Shown in pieces: positions 1 through 6,294 of a stretch of DNA of 8,424 nucleotides (its first letter is position 1; each line of letters begins with the position of its first letter). The stretch lies in NCBI GenBank assembly GCA_947259605.1, contig CAMYMX010000119.1:1-8424 (forward strand), read 5' to 3'. The notes under the pieces were generated by a model. It did not search any database, had not been told where the DNA came from, and was given only the letters and a program-made list of their open reading frames with translations. This DNA comes from an uncultured Polyangiaceae bacterium. GTDB taxonomy: Bacteria; Myxococcota_A; Polyangia; Polyangiales; Houyiibacteriaceae. The position numbers and the translations under genes were made by a program.

Positions 1-85
1 GTTTGGAAGCTTGTGGTGGGAGGGGACAAGATTGTGGGAGATCGTCTGGGATCCTGTGATCTTCCCGATAACGTGGTTCCGATAA
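1..85 (+). CDS. possible 3' tail of an upstream gene (very tentative)
   Basis: No gene in the first 140 bases can be called with confidence. The plus-strand frame starting at base 2 is open from the window edge to a TAA at 83-85. It encodes a Trp-rich, hydrophobic tail that includes LWEIVWDPVIFPITWFR, and about 70% of its third codon positions are G or C, as in the real genes here. A second plus-strand frame is open to a TAG at 100-102, but its third positions are less GC-rich. A minus-strand frame is also open to the window edge from a GTG near 120. With so short a stretch all three could be chance. If the first is real, it would converge on the nucleotidyltransferase gene that ends at 141. 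Confidence 0.2.
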   Translation, partial: FGSLWWEGTRLWEIVWDPVIFPITWFR

Positions 86-101
86 GGCCTCGGAATCGTT
101 A
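69..101. repeat. imperfect hairpin / inverted repeat
   Basis: The arms TAACG (69-73) and CGTTA (97-101) form an outer stem, and TTCCGA (77-82) and TCGGAA (90-95) an inner stem, separated by a small internal loop (TGG against T). The loop is TAAGGCC (83-89). No T-tract follows on either strand, so it is not a classical intrinsic terminator. It lies in the non-coding stretch beyond the 3' end of the nucleotidyltransferase gene. It could be a terminator-like RNA structure or a protein-binding dyad; the sequence does not decide between them. Confidence 0.45.
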
Positions 102-110
102 GTGCATTGA

Positions 111-128
111 TGGCGGTGATCACCGCCA
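111..128. repeat. 18-bp perfect palindrome
   Basis: TGGCGGTGATCACCGCCA reads identically on both strands and has no spacer. It begins 13 bases past the stop codon of the minus-strand nucleotidyltransferase gene. A second, 12-bp palindrome, GCTCAGCTGAGC, covers 139-150 and overlaps that stop codon. A palindrome without a loop makes a poor RNA hairpin, and no T-run follows, so a dimeric DNA-binding protein site is at least as likely as a terminator. Its function is unknown. The half-site GGTGAT recurs once more at 130-135. Confidence 0.5.
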
Positions 129-140
129 AGGTGATGGGGC

Positions 141-1061
141 TCAGCTGAGCTCGATTCGGTGCTGGGGCGTTAGGACCGCGTTGGTCGCGGGGCGAGTGAC
201 ATGAGTGCCCGGCCAAACGACGCATCGATCGACGCGGACGCCAGCGGCAATTTCGACATCGGCGCCGATCACGCTCATGCGAATGCTCGAGGAGGGCTCG
301 AACGAATCCGGCAGGATGCATCCGTCGCGCGGTTCTAGGCCGGGCCAGGTGAAGGAACCTGAGGCGAGCTCGAGGTTTAGCCGGTGGTATTCCGCTAACG
401 TTCCGAGATCCGCCCAAGGCGACGCATCGATGACGCCGAGCACGGGCGCCCCGCTGTCGACCCACTGCCGGTAGGCGCTCCGGATCACGCAGCCCGACTC
501 CGGCATCGCCGAAAATGCCTCCGGGGAGAGGATCTGAACCCCGGTGAACATCAGCGCCTCGCGAACACGGCCATCGGCTGGGGTCCCCAGTAGGCTCCGG
601 ACCCAGCCGTTTTGGTCGATTCCGATCGCCCCGAAGCGCTCCGGCTCGGTGGTCGGGCGCAGTATCATCGTTGCAACGGCGCCCTGGTCGACGTGCGCTG
701 CATAGGCCCGGTGGAGGTCGGGTGCGAAGAGGGTGTCGCCATTGGTTACGATCACGGGACTATGTGGGTCATCGAACAAAGTCCGCGCTGTTCGGAGGCC
801 TCCCCCGGTGCCAAGAAGGTCGATTTCACGGGAAAAACGGAGGTCTACGCCCTTGGGACAGACGGCTTGGAGGGTGGATTCCACCAGCTCGGGCTGGGGG
901 TGGGTATTGGCTACGACGCTGCGAACGCCGCTTCGCGCCAGGTGTTCCATCGCGAACCCTGCGAGCGGACGATTGGCGACGGGGACGATGGGCTTGGGGC
1001 GACGGTCGGTGAGCGGCCGGAGGCGCGTCCCCAGTCCGGCTGCTAAGAGCATGGCTTGCAC
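141..1061 (-). CDS. sugar-1-phosphate nucleotidyltransferase (NDP-sugar pyrophosphorylase family)
   Basis: This cytoplasmic enzyme joins a sugar-1-phosphate to an NTP to give an NDP-sugar and pyrophosphate. It has 306 residues if GTG 1061 is the start. The N-terminus carries the family signature GLGTRLRPLT (residues 9-18) and the PKP lysine (K23). LLGTGGGLR lies at 82-90, the metal-binding NGDT at 107-110 (D109), and the second acidic motif WADLGT at 216-221 (D218). Residues about 255-287 look like a short left-handed beta-helix tail (IGADVEIAAGVRV). This architecture fits the COG1208 group, which includes mannose-1-phosphate guanylyltransferases and glucose-1-phosphate transferases; the base and sugar cannot be told from sequence. 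The start could instead be ATG 1052 or TTG 1097. GTG 1061 has a weak upstream GGGA, and family proteins normally begin 2-5 residues before the AxGxGTR motif. The gene is divergent from the epimerase operon, and its link to the same polymer rests on position alone. Confidence 0.88.
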   Translation of the reverse strand: MQAMLLAAGLGTRLRPLTDRRPKPIVPVANRPLAGFAMEHLARSGVRSVVANTHPQPELVESTLQAVCPKGVDLRFSREIDLLGTGGGLRTARTLFDDPHSPVIVTNGDTLFAPDLHRAYAAHVDQGAVATMILRPTTEPERFGAIGIDQNGWVRSLLGTPADGRVREALMFTGVQILSPEAFSAMPESGCVIRSAYRQWVDSGAPVLGVIDASPWADLGTLAEYHRLNLELASGSFTWPGLEPRDGCILPDSFEPSSSIRMSVIGADVEIAAGVRVDRCVVWPGTHVTRPATNAVLTPQHRIELS

Positions 1062-1144
1062 CGGGATATGGTATTCCCGAGTGCGCAATCGAACCAAGCA
1101 ACTTGGGTCGACAAGGGCGTATAGTCATCGGGCACGAGGGGGAG
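1062..1144. promoter_or_regulatory. divergent intergenic region, presumed promoters
   Basis: These 83 bases separate two divergent genes and should hold promoters for both. For the plus-strand operon, TATAGT at 1120-1125 is a possible -10 box, giving a leader of about 13 nt, but no good -35 hexamer lies 16-18 bases upstream. A Shine-Dalgarno-like run, GAGGGGG (1136-1142), precedes ATG 1145 and supports that start over the in-frame TTG at 1103. For the minus strand I see no convincing promoter. A short imperfect dyad (GGGATA, TGG, TATTCCC at 1063-1078) lies directly upstream of GTG 1061. The presence of promoters is inferred from the gene arrangement; the individual boxes are weak. Confidence 0.35.
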
Positions 1145-2122
1145 ATGAAGAAGATCCTGCTGACGGGGGCCGCCGGGTTCATTGGAAGCAACGCCGCAAC
1201 GGCGCTGCTCGGCCGTGGGGATCTCGTCGTGGGGGTCGACAACCTCAACGACTACTACGACCCGGCCCGTAAGCAGGCAAACTTAGAGGAAGTTCGGCGT
1301 ACGGCGCCCGATCGAGAGAAGTTTGTCTTCCACCGAATGGACATCCGGGATGAGGCCGGGATCGACGGGCTCTGTGCCAAACATGGCTTCGACGTCATAA
1401 TTCACCTCGCCGCGATGGCTGGGGTTCGCGCGTCCATCGACGACCCAAAGCTCTACCTCGACGTCAATCTCGTGGGGACGCTGAATCTGCTCGAGGCTGC
1501 ACGGCGGCACGGGCACCCCCCGTTCGTCTTCGCGTCGACCTCGTCGGTGTACGGCCCGACCAAGGTCATTCCCTTCATCGAAACCGACCGAGCCGACCAT
1601 CCTCTGGCGCCGTACCCGGCGAGCAAACGCGCCGCCGAGCTCCTCGGCCATTCGTATTTTCATCTGTTCGGGCAGGACTTCACCGCGCTTCGATTTTTTA
1701 CAGTCTACGGGCCGCGCGGCCGTCCCGACATGATGGCCTACAAGGTCTTGGACAATATTTTCGAGGGGGTCGAAGTCCCTCTCTACAACAACGGCCAGAT
1801 GCACCGCGATTGGACCTACGTCGACGACATCGTGCAGGGCGTGCTCGCCGCCGCGGACCGACCGCTTGGATACGAAGTCATCAATCTCGGGCGGGGGAAA
1901 CCCACGCTTCTCGCCGACTTCGTGCGGCTCATCGAAGAGCAGGCGGGCAAGCGCTCGAACCTCATCGACCGGCCGATGCCAGCCGCCGACATGGAGTACA
2001 CCTACGCAAACATCGAACGCGCCCAAGAGCTCCTCGGCTACGAGCCTACCGTGACCGTCGAACAGGGCGTCAAAGCGTTCTGGCATTGGTACCGGGATTC
2101 CGTATTGGAGGCGCGGAAATGA
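1145..2122 (+). CDS. NAD-dependent epimerase, UDP-glucuronate 4-epimerase (CapI) type
   Basis: This is a 325-residue extended short-chain dehydrogenase/reductase. By family it would interconvert a UDP-uronic acid such as UDP-GlcUA and UDP-GalUA at C4, using bound NAD+ in the cytoplasm. Visible features are the Rossmann motif GAAGFIGS (8-15), VDNLNDYYD (31-39), HLAAMAGVR (87-95), the STSSVYG segment (131-137), the catalytic YPASK (Y157, K161), RFFTVYGPRGRPDM (183-196) and the C-terminal ending QGVKAFWHWY. The NDYYD and FFTVYGPxGRPDM segments are typical of the CapI/UDP-glucuronate epimerase branch rather than of classical GalE. ATG 1145 is chosen because GAGGGGG lies just upstream and the protein then begins MKKILLTGAAG; an extension to TTG 1103 would add 14 atypical residues. 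It is the first gene of a four-gene operon, and its TGA overlaps the next ATG. Substrate specificity (glucuronate or an N-acetyl-uronate) is inferred. Confidence 0.88.
   Translation: MKKILLTGAAGFIGSNAATALLGRGDLVVGVDNLNDYYDPARKQANLEEVRRTAPDREKFVFHRMDIRDEAGIDGLCAKHGFDVIIHLAAMAGVRASIDDPKLYLDVNLVGTLNLLEAARRHGHPPFVFASTSSVYGPTKVIPFIETDRADHPLAPYPASKRAAELLGHSYFHLFGQDFTALRFFTVYGPRGRPDMMAYKVLDNIFEGVEVPLYNNGQMHRDWTYVDDIVQGVLAAADRPLGYEVINLGRGKPTLLADFVRLIEEQAGKRSNLIDRPMPAADMEYTYANIERAQELLGYEPTVTVEQGVKAFWHWYRDSVLEARK
2107..2111 (+). promoter_or_regulatory. ribosome binding site for the WbpM-like gene
   Basis: GGAGG lies seven bases before ATG 2119, inside the last codons of the upstream epimerase gene. 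It decides the start of the WbpM-like gene: the frame stays open much further upstream (to about 1810), but that part is antisense-like, Arg-rich sequence inside the epimerase gene. ATG 2119 is followed at once by a second in-frame ATG at 2122, and either could be used. Confidence 0.7.
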
Positions 2123-4056
2123 TGAGCCGGCTTCGGACGCGGACCTCGCAGTTCTTGATCGACATCACGGTGCTAATGCTCGCTTTCTTCCTCGCGATGC
2201 TCGTCCGCTTCGATTCGAACGTGCCGGCCCCGATGTTTCGGCAGCTCATGATCGTGCTGCCCTACGTGGTGCTCTTGCAGTACGCGTTTCTTTCCGCTTT
2301 CGGGATCACGCGCTTTTCCTGGCGCTACATCAGCCTTCGCGACGCCGTTCGGATCTTCGCCGCGATTTTGTCCGCGACGGCGGTGCTGCTCGCGCTTCGC
2401 CTTGCAAGCCCGATGCTGGTCGACCGCTTTGCGATTGCACGCTACGGCATCGTTCCACTCGGCGTCTTGCTGGGCGACTTCGTCTTGGCGTTCATCGGGC
2501 TCTCGGGTGTGAGGGCGCTTCGCCGAATGCTGGGGGAGCGCGTCGCGACCAAGCAGCACAAGCGCGAAACGAAGCCCCTGGTGCCGACCTTGCTCGTGGG
2601 TGCGGGTCAGGGAGGGGTTCTGATCGCACAGGAGATCTCGCGCCGCCCCGACCTCGGCATTCGCGCGGTCGCGTTCGTCGACGACGACCCGGTGAAGCAA
2701 GGCGCGGTGATTCACGGAATCAAGGTTCAAGGGACGAGCAAGGAGCTGTTGCGGGTCGCCCAACGGCATGGCGCGACCCAAGCCCTCATCACGATTTCCA
2801 ATGCGCCGGGGTCGGCGATTCGCCGCATCACCGAGCGCTGCAAGGAGGCGGGCCTCAACGTGAAGATCGTACCCGGCGCCTACGAAATAGTGGGCGGGCG
2901 GGTGAGCCTCTCCCGCATTCGCGAGGTGGCCATCGAGGACCTACTGCGCCGAGAACCGATCAAACTTCAGGCCGAGGTCGTGAGCGAGCTCGTTCGCGGG
3001 CAGCCGGTGATGGTGACCGGGGCCGGAGGAAGCATCGGTTCGGAGCTTTGTCGTCAGGTCGCGTCGTACCGCCCTTCTCGCCTGGTGCTCGTCGAGCGCT
3101 CCGAGAACGCCCTGTTCGAAATCCATTCCGAGCTCTGCAGACGTTTCTCGGAGCTCGAAGTCGTTCCTTGCGTCGCCGATATCACCGACGTGCCGCGCGT
3201 CACGCAGGTCTTTCGCGAGTACCGGCCGATGATCGTGTTCCACGCGGCCGCCCACAAGCATGTGCCTATGATGGAGTGGAACCCAGCCGAAGCCGTGAAG
3301 AACAACGTTCTCGGAACCCAAATCATCGCAGACTTGGCCGATCGACTCGCAGTCGAGCGCTTCGTGATGATTTCCACCGACAAAGCGGTGAACCCGACAT
3401 CGATCATGGGCGCGACCAAACGAGCCGCCGAGCTGTACGTTCAGGCGCTCTCGACCCACAGCGCCACCCATTTCGCGACCGTGCGCTTCGGCAACGTGCT
3501 CGGCTCAGCGGGGAGCGTCATTCCGATTTTTCGGCGGCAGATTCACGACGGCGGTCCGGTCACGGTCACGCATCCCGAGATGACTCGATACTTCATGACC
3601 ATTCCCGAGGCTGTTCAGCTCGTCATGCAGTCGGCAGCGCTAAGCCAGGGCGGGGAGACGTTCATCTTGGACATGGGACAGCCCGTACGCATCGTCGACC
3701 TCGCCCACGACCTGATTCGGCTGAGCGGCCTAGAGCCAGAAAAGGACATCGAGGTCCGCTTCACAGGCATTCGCCCCGGCGAGAAGTTGTTCGAGGAGCT
3801 TTCGCACACCAGCGAAGGCATCGAGCGAACGACACACCCGAAGATTTTCAACGGGACTTACGACTCGCCTCATCTGCCTGCGCTTCGCGCGCAATTCGAC
3901 ACCCTCGGCGGGCTTTGTACGACGGCGAATCCAAACGCGATACGCCAAGCGCTCGTGCAGCTCGTGCCGGAGTACGAAGACGGCAGCGTGGACAGCGAGC
4001 CTCCCGCGCGAACCGGCCAAGCATTCAGAGACTCCAAACCGGCGGGGAGAGCTTGA
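2119..4056 (+). CDS. membrane-anchored NDP-HexNAc dehydratase, WbpM/CapD (FlaA1-like) type
   Basis: The product has 645 residues. About four hydrophobic segments (roughly 12-28, 44-62, 78-97, 110-132) anchor it in the inner membrane. A first nucleotide-binding domain has GAGQGG at 161-166, and a C-terminal extended SDR domain has GAGGSIGS at 301-308. Typical signatures follow: FHAAAHKHVPMMEWNP (374-389), STDKAVNPTSIMGATKR (419-435), VRFGNVLGSAGSV (455-467) and IRPGEKLFEEL (551-561). The catalytic tyrosine of ordinary SDRs is replaced by methionine (M430, with K434), as known for the large membrane-bound WbpM group. These enzymes make UDP-4-keto-6-deoxy-HexNAc, the precursor of QuiNAc, FucNAc or bacillosamine-type sugars. 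The gene shares ATGA with the stop of the upstream epimerase gene, and its own TGA is entered by the TTG start of the next gene. The last 25 or so residues are a polar, probably disordered tail. Which hexosamine product is made cannot be told. Confidence 0.92.
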   Translation: MMSRLRTRTSQFLIDITVLMLAFFLAMLVRFDSNVPAPMFRQLMIVLPYVVLLQYAFLSAFGITRFSWRYISLRDAVRIFAAILSATAVLLALRLASPMLVDRFAIARYGIVPLGVLLGDFVLAFIGLSGVRALRRMLGERVATKQHKRETKPLVPTLLVGAGQGGVLIAQEISRRPDLGIRAVAFVDDDPVKQGAVIHGIKVQGTSKELLRVAQRHGATQALITISNAPGSAIRRITERCKEAGLNVKIVPGAYEIVGGRVSLSRIREVAIEDLLRREPIKLQAEVVSELVRGQPVMVTGAGGSIGSELCRQVASYRPSRLVLVERSENALFEIHSELCRRFSELEVVPCVADITDVPRVTQVFREYRPMIVFHAAAHKHVPMMEWNPAEAVKNNVLGTQIIADLADRLAVERFVMISTDKAVNPTSIMGATKRAAELYVQALSTHSATHFATVRFGNVLGSAGSVIPIFRRQIHDGGPVTVTHPEMTRYFMTIPEAVQLVMQSAALSQGGETFILDMGQPVRIVDLAHDLIRLSGLEPEKDIEVRFTGIRPGEKLFEELSHTSEGIERTTHPKIFNGTYDSPHLPALRAQFDTLGGLCTTANPNAIRQALVQLVPEYEDGSVDSEPPARTGQAFRDSKPAGRA

Positions 4057-4997
4057 AGATTCTGGTGACCGGAGGCGCGGGCTTCATCGGCAGCCACGTC
4101 GTCGAGGCCGCTGTCGAAGGGGGCCATGAAGTGCTCGTCGTCGACGACCTGAGCACCGGCCGCATCGAGAACCTCCCTGCAAGCGTGGCGTTCCACCCGA
4201 TCGACATTCGGAATCGCGACGCGCTGCGCGAGACCGCGCTTCGTTTCGCGCCGGACGCGATCAGCCACCACGCCGCACAGGCGAGCGTCGCGGTGAGCGT
4301 GCGCGAGCCTCTTCTGGATGCTGAAATCAACGTGTTGGGGTCGCTCCATGTGGCCGAGGTCGCCGTCGAGTGCCAGAGCCGGTTGGTCTTCTCGAGCACG
4401 GGTGGAGCGCTCTACGGGGAGGTGCCCGAGGGCCAAGTCGCCGGAGAGGGCTGGCCAGCGCTGCCCGCGAGCCCCTACGCCTGCAGCAAGGCGAGCTTCG
4501 AGCTCTACCTGCGGGCCTATGGGCAGGCCCTGGGCTTGCGCTACACGATTCTTCGCTACGGGAACGTGTACGGGCCCCGACAGGACCCTCACGGAGAGGC
4601 GGGAGTGGTCGCGATCTTCCTTCGGAGGCTGCTTCGGGGGGAGCCGATTCAGGTCAATGCGCGGGCCGCCGAGGGGGATGACGGCTGCGTACGCGATTAC
4701 GTGTACGTGCGCGATGCGGTTCGGGCTAACCTCGCGGCATTCGAAGGCGTGCTCGAGGGTCGCACGATCAACATCGCTACCGGCGTCGGGACTTCGACGA
4801 GGACGCTTGCCGAGCGGCTCGTGCGGCTCGTCGACCGGCCGGCGGTCGTCCACGGTGGCGCCTTCCGTGCTGGTGACCTGCAACGTTCGGTTCTCGACCC
4901 CTCCGTCATGATCTCCGCGCTCGGTGCCCCAACTCCGTTGGAACGCGGCCTATCGGACACGACCGAGTGGTTTCGCGAGGAGGTTCAGTCGTCATGA
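4053..4997 (+). CDS. NAD-dependent epimerase, GalE-like UDP-hexose 4-epimerase
   Basis: This 314-residue extended SDR is probably a cytoplasmic UDP-sugar 4-epimerase. It shows GGAGFIGSH (7-15), VDDLSTG (30-36), HHAAQASVAVSV (72-83), FSSTGGALYGE (113-123) and the catalytic YACSK (Y142, K146). LRYGNVYGPRQDP (167-179), RDYVYVRDAV (214-223) and a GDLQRSVLD segment (274-282) follow. FSSTGGALYGE and YGNVYGPRQDP are typical of short bacterial and archaeal GalE-like epimerases acting on UDP-Glc/Gal or their N-acetyl or uronic forms. The start is taken as TTG 4053, which overlaps the upstream TGA (TTGA) and gives MKILVTGGAG. GGGGAG at 4044-4049 is a good Shine-Dalgarno core but only three bases away, and no ATG or GTG lies nearby in frame. 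The frame is open far upstream through the WbpM-like gene, but that part is shadow sequence. Substrate is inferred; its place before a UDP-HexNAc dehydrogenase suggests a HexNAc or HexNAcA epimer. Confidence 0.88.
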   Translation: MKILVTGGAGFIGSHVVEAAVEGGHEVLVVDDLSTGRIENLPASVAFHPIDIRNRDALRETALRFAPDAISHHAAQASVAVSVREPLLDAEINVLGSLHVAEVAVECQSRLVFSSTGGALYGEVPEGQVAGEGWPALPASPYACSKASFELYLRAYGQALGLRYTILRYGNVYGPRQDPHGEAGVVAIFLRRLLRGEPIQVNARAAEGDDGCVRDYVYVRDAVRANLAAFEGVLEGRTINIATGVGTSTRTLAERLVRLVDRPAVVHGGAFRAGDLQRSVLDPSVMISALGAPTPLERGLSDTTEWFREEVQSS

Positions 4998-6271
4998 GTG
5001 AACGGATCGCGGTCGTTGGGCTCGGGTACGTGGGTCTTCCTGTCGCCCTGGCATTTGCGCGAAAGTTCGAGGACGCGGTTGGGTTCGACGTGTCCGAGGC
5101 CCGAGTGAGCGCGCTCGCCGGTCATCACGACTGGACCGGCGAGGTGACCCAATCCGAGCTCGAGGAAACCAACCTGCGGCTGACGAGCGACCCGGGGGAC
5201 CTTCGTGGTTGCACGTTTTTCGTCGTTGCGGTGCCGACGCCCATCGACTCGGACCGCCGTCCTGACCTCGGCCCGCTGCGCTCAGCGACTCGAATCGTCG
5301 GCAGCGCCCTCGCACCGGGGGCCGTCGTGGTCTACGAATCCACCGTCTATCCGGGTGTGACGGAAGAACAATGTGGACCGCTCCTCGCCGAAACCTCGGG
5401 CCTGCGCCAATCCCGAGACTTCAAGCTTGGCTACTCGCCGGAGCGAATCAACCCCGGCGACAAGCTCCACACGTTCGAGAAGATCATCAAAGTCGTTTCG
5501 GGCGAAGACCCGGAGAGCTTGGAGCGCATCGCTCGTGTGTATGAAGCCGTCGTCGACGCCGGTGTCCATCGCGCTTCTTCGATTAAAGTCGCGGAGGCCG
5601 CAAAGGTCATCGAGAACACCCAGCGCGACGTCAACATCGCGCTGATGAACGAGCTTGCGCTCATCTTCGACCGCCTGGACATCTCGACGCGTGACGTGCT
5701 CGAGGCCGCGGGAACCAAGTGGAACTTCTTGCGCTTCACCCCAGGCCTCGTCGGCGGTCATTGCATCGGAGTGGACCCTTACTATCTGACCGCGAAAGCC
5801 GAAGCGCTTGGCTACCACCCCGAAGTCATTCTCGCGGGCCGACGCATCAATGACGACATGGGCAAGTTCGTGGCCCAGCGAACCGTGAAGCTGCTCCGCA
5901 AACAGGACCGTGCGATCAAGGGGGCGCGCATCGGCGTGCTCGGGCTGACCTTCAAGGAGGACGTGCCCGATTTGAGGAATAGCCGCGTGCCGGACATCAT
6001 CGAGGAGCTTCGCGAGTATGGCATCGAACCGGTCGTTCACGATCCGATGGCATCGGCGGAAGAAGCGGTTCGCGAGTACGGCATCGAGATGAGGCCATTC
6101 GACGCGATCGCCGATCTCGATGGATTGATTCTCGCCGTCCCTCATCGGCAGTACCTGGACCAGCTCGATCGGGTCGTTGCGAGCGTTCGCCAAGGCGGTC
6201 TGATCATCGACGTGAAGTCCGTGCTGAGGGCCGACGCGCTCCGGGGGGACCTGGTCTACTGGAGCCTCTGA
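4994..6271 (+). CDS. UDP-N-acetylhexosamine 6-dehydrogenase (WbpO/TviB type)
   Basis: This 425-residue nucleotide-sugar dehydrogenase oxidises C6 of a UDP-HexNAc (GlcNAc or GalNAc) to the uronic acid, using two NAD+, in the cytoplasm. Visible features are the NAD-binding GLGYVG (9-14), VPTPID (80-85), the YESTVYPGVTEE block (114-125), GYSPERINPGD (146-156), and KVAEAAKVIENTQRDVN (198-214, with K204 and N208). GTKWNFLRFTPGLVGGHCIG (240-259) carries the catalytic C257. A C-terminal Rossmann-like domain has GLTFKEDVPDLRNSR (317-331). The SPERINPGD, ENTQRDVNIALMNE and GGHCIGVDPYYL strings match the WbpO/TviB branch far better than UDP-glucose dehydrogenases. ATG 4994 overlaps the previous TGA (ATGA), with GAGGAGG at 4977-4983. 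It is the last gene of the operon. GlcNAc or GalNAc preference cannot be read from sequence; with the two epimerases beside it, either route leads to both uronates. Confidence 0.94.
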   Translation: MSERIAVVGLGYVGLPVALAFARKFEDAVGFDVSEARVSALAGHHDWTGEVTQSELEETNLRLTSDPGDLRGCTFFVVAVPTPIDSDRRPDLGPLRSATRIVGSALAPGAVVVYESTVYPGVTEEQCGPLLAETSGLRQSRDFKLGYSPERINPGDKLHTFEKIIKVVSGEDPESLERIARVYEAVVDAGVHRASSIKVAEAAKVIENTQRDVNIALMNELALIFDRLDISTRDVLEAAGTKWNFLRFTPGLVGGHCIGVDPYYLTAKAEALGYHPEVILAGRRINDDMGKFVAQRTVKLLRKQDRAIKGARIGVLGLTFKEDVPDLRNSRVPDIIEELREYGIEPVVHDPMASAEEAVREYGIEMRPFDAIADLDGLILAVPHRQYLDQLDRVVASVRQGGLIIDVKSVLRADALRGDLVYWSL

Positions 6272-6294
6272 GCGGCTAGAACATCCGCTCGGGG
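6266..6294 (+). terminator. hairpin spanning both stop codons of the convergent genes
   Basis: As plus-strand RNA, 6266-6275 (CUCUGAGCGG) pairs with 6285-6294 (CCGCUCGGGG). This gives a 10-bp stem with two G-U pairs around a 9-base loop (6276-6284). On the other strand only the inner six pairs (GAGCGG/CCGCTC) and isolated outer ones hold. The stem contains the TGA of the dehydrogenase gene, and the loop contains the TAG of the OPX gene. No U-tract follows, so it is not a canonical intrinsic terminator. It could still slow polymerase, protect the operon mRNA's 3' end or limit convergent read-through. Because it lies partly in coding sequence, it may also be fortuitous. Confidence 0.4.

Noticed and set aside
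1103..1125. TTGGGT (1103-1108) and TATAGT (1120-1125) as a sigma70 promoter pair
   Set aside because: The spacing is only 11 bases, too short for a -35/-10 pair. Only the -10-like box is kept as a weak candidate.
1810..2118. Upstream in-frame extension of the WbpM-like gene inside the first epimerase gene
   Set aside because: The extension is Arg-rich shadow sequence. GGAGG at 2107-2111 and the ATGA overlap place the start at 2119.
3048..4052. A 335-codon open frame leading into the GalE-like gene, which could suggest a long N-terminal domain
   Set aside because: It lies wholly over the conserved SDR domain of the WbpM-like protein in another frame, is very Arg/Ser-rich, and the family begins at the GGAGFIG motif right after TTG 4053.
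3870..4883. Minus-strand open frame (337 codons) opposite the GalE-like gene and the end of the WbpM-like gene
   Set aside because: It crosses two well-supported plus-strand genes, its composition is Arg/His/Ala-rich without motifs, and no ribosome binding site supports it.
6009..6087. A 19-base near-identical direct repeat (6009-6027 and 6069-6087, one mismatch) exactly 60 bases apart in the dehydrogenase gene
   Set aside because: Both copies encode REYGIE in frame. To my knowledge, WbpO/TviB-type proteins carry an EYG-like motif at both places, so it is better explained by protein constraint than by a repeat element.
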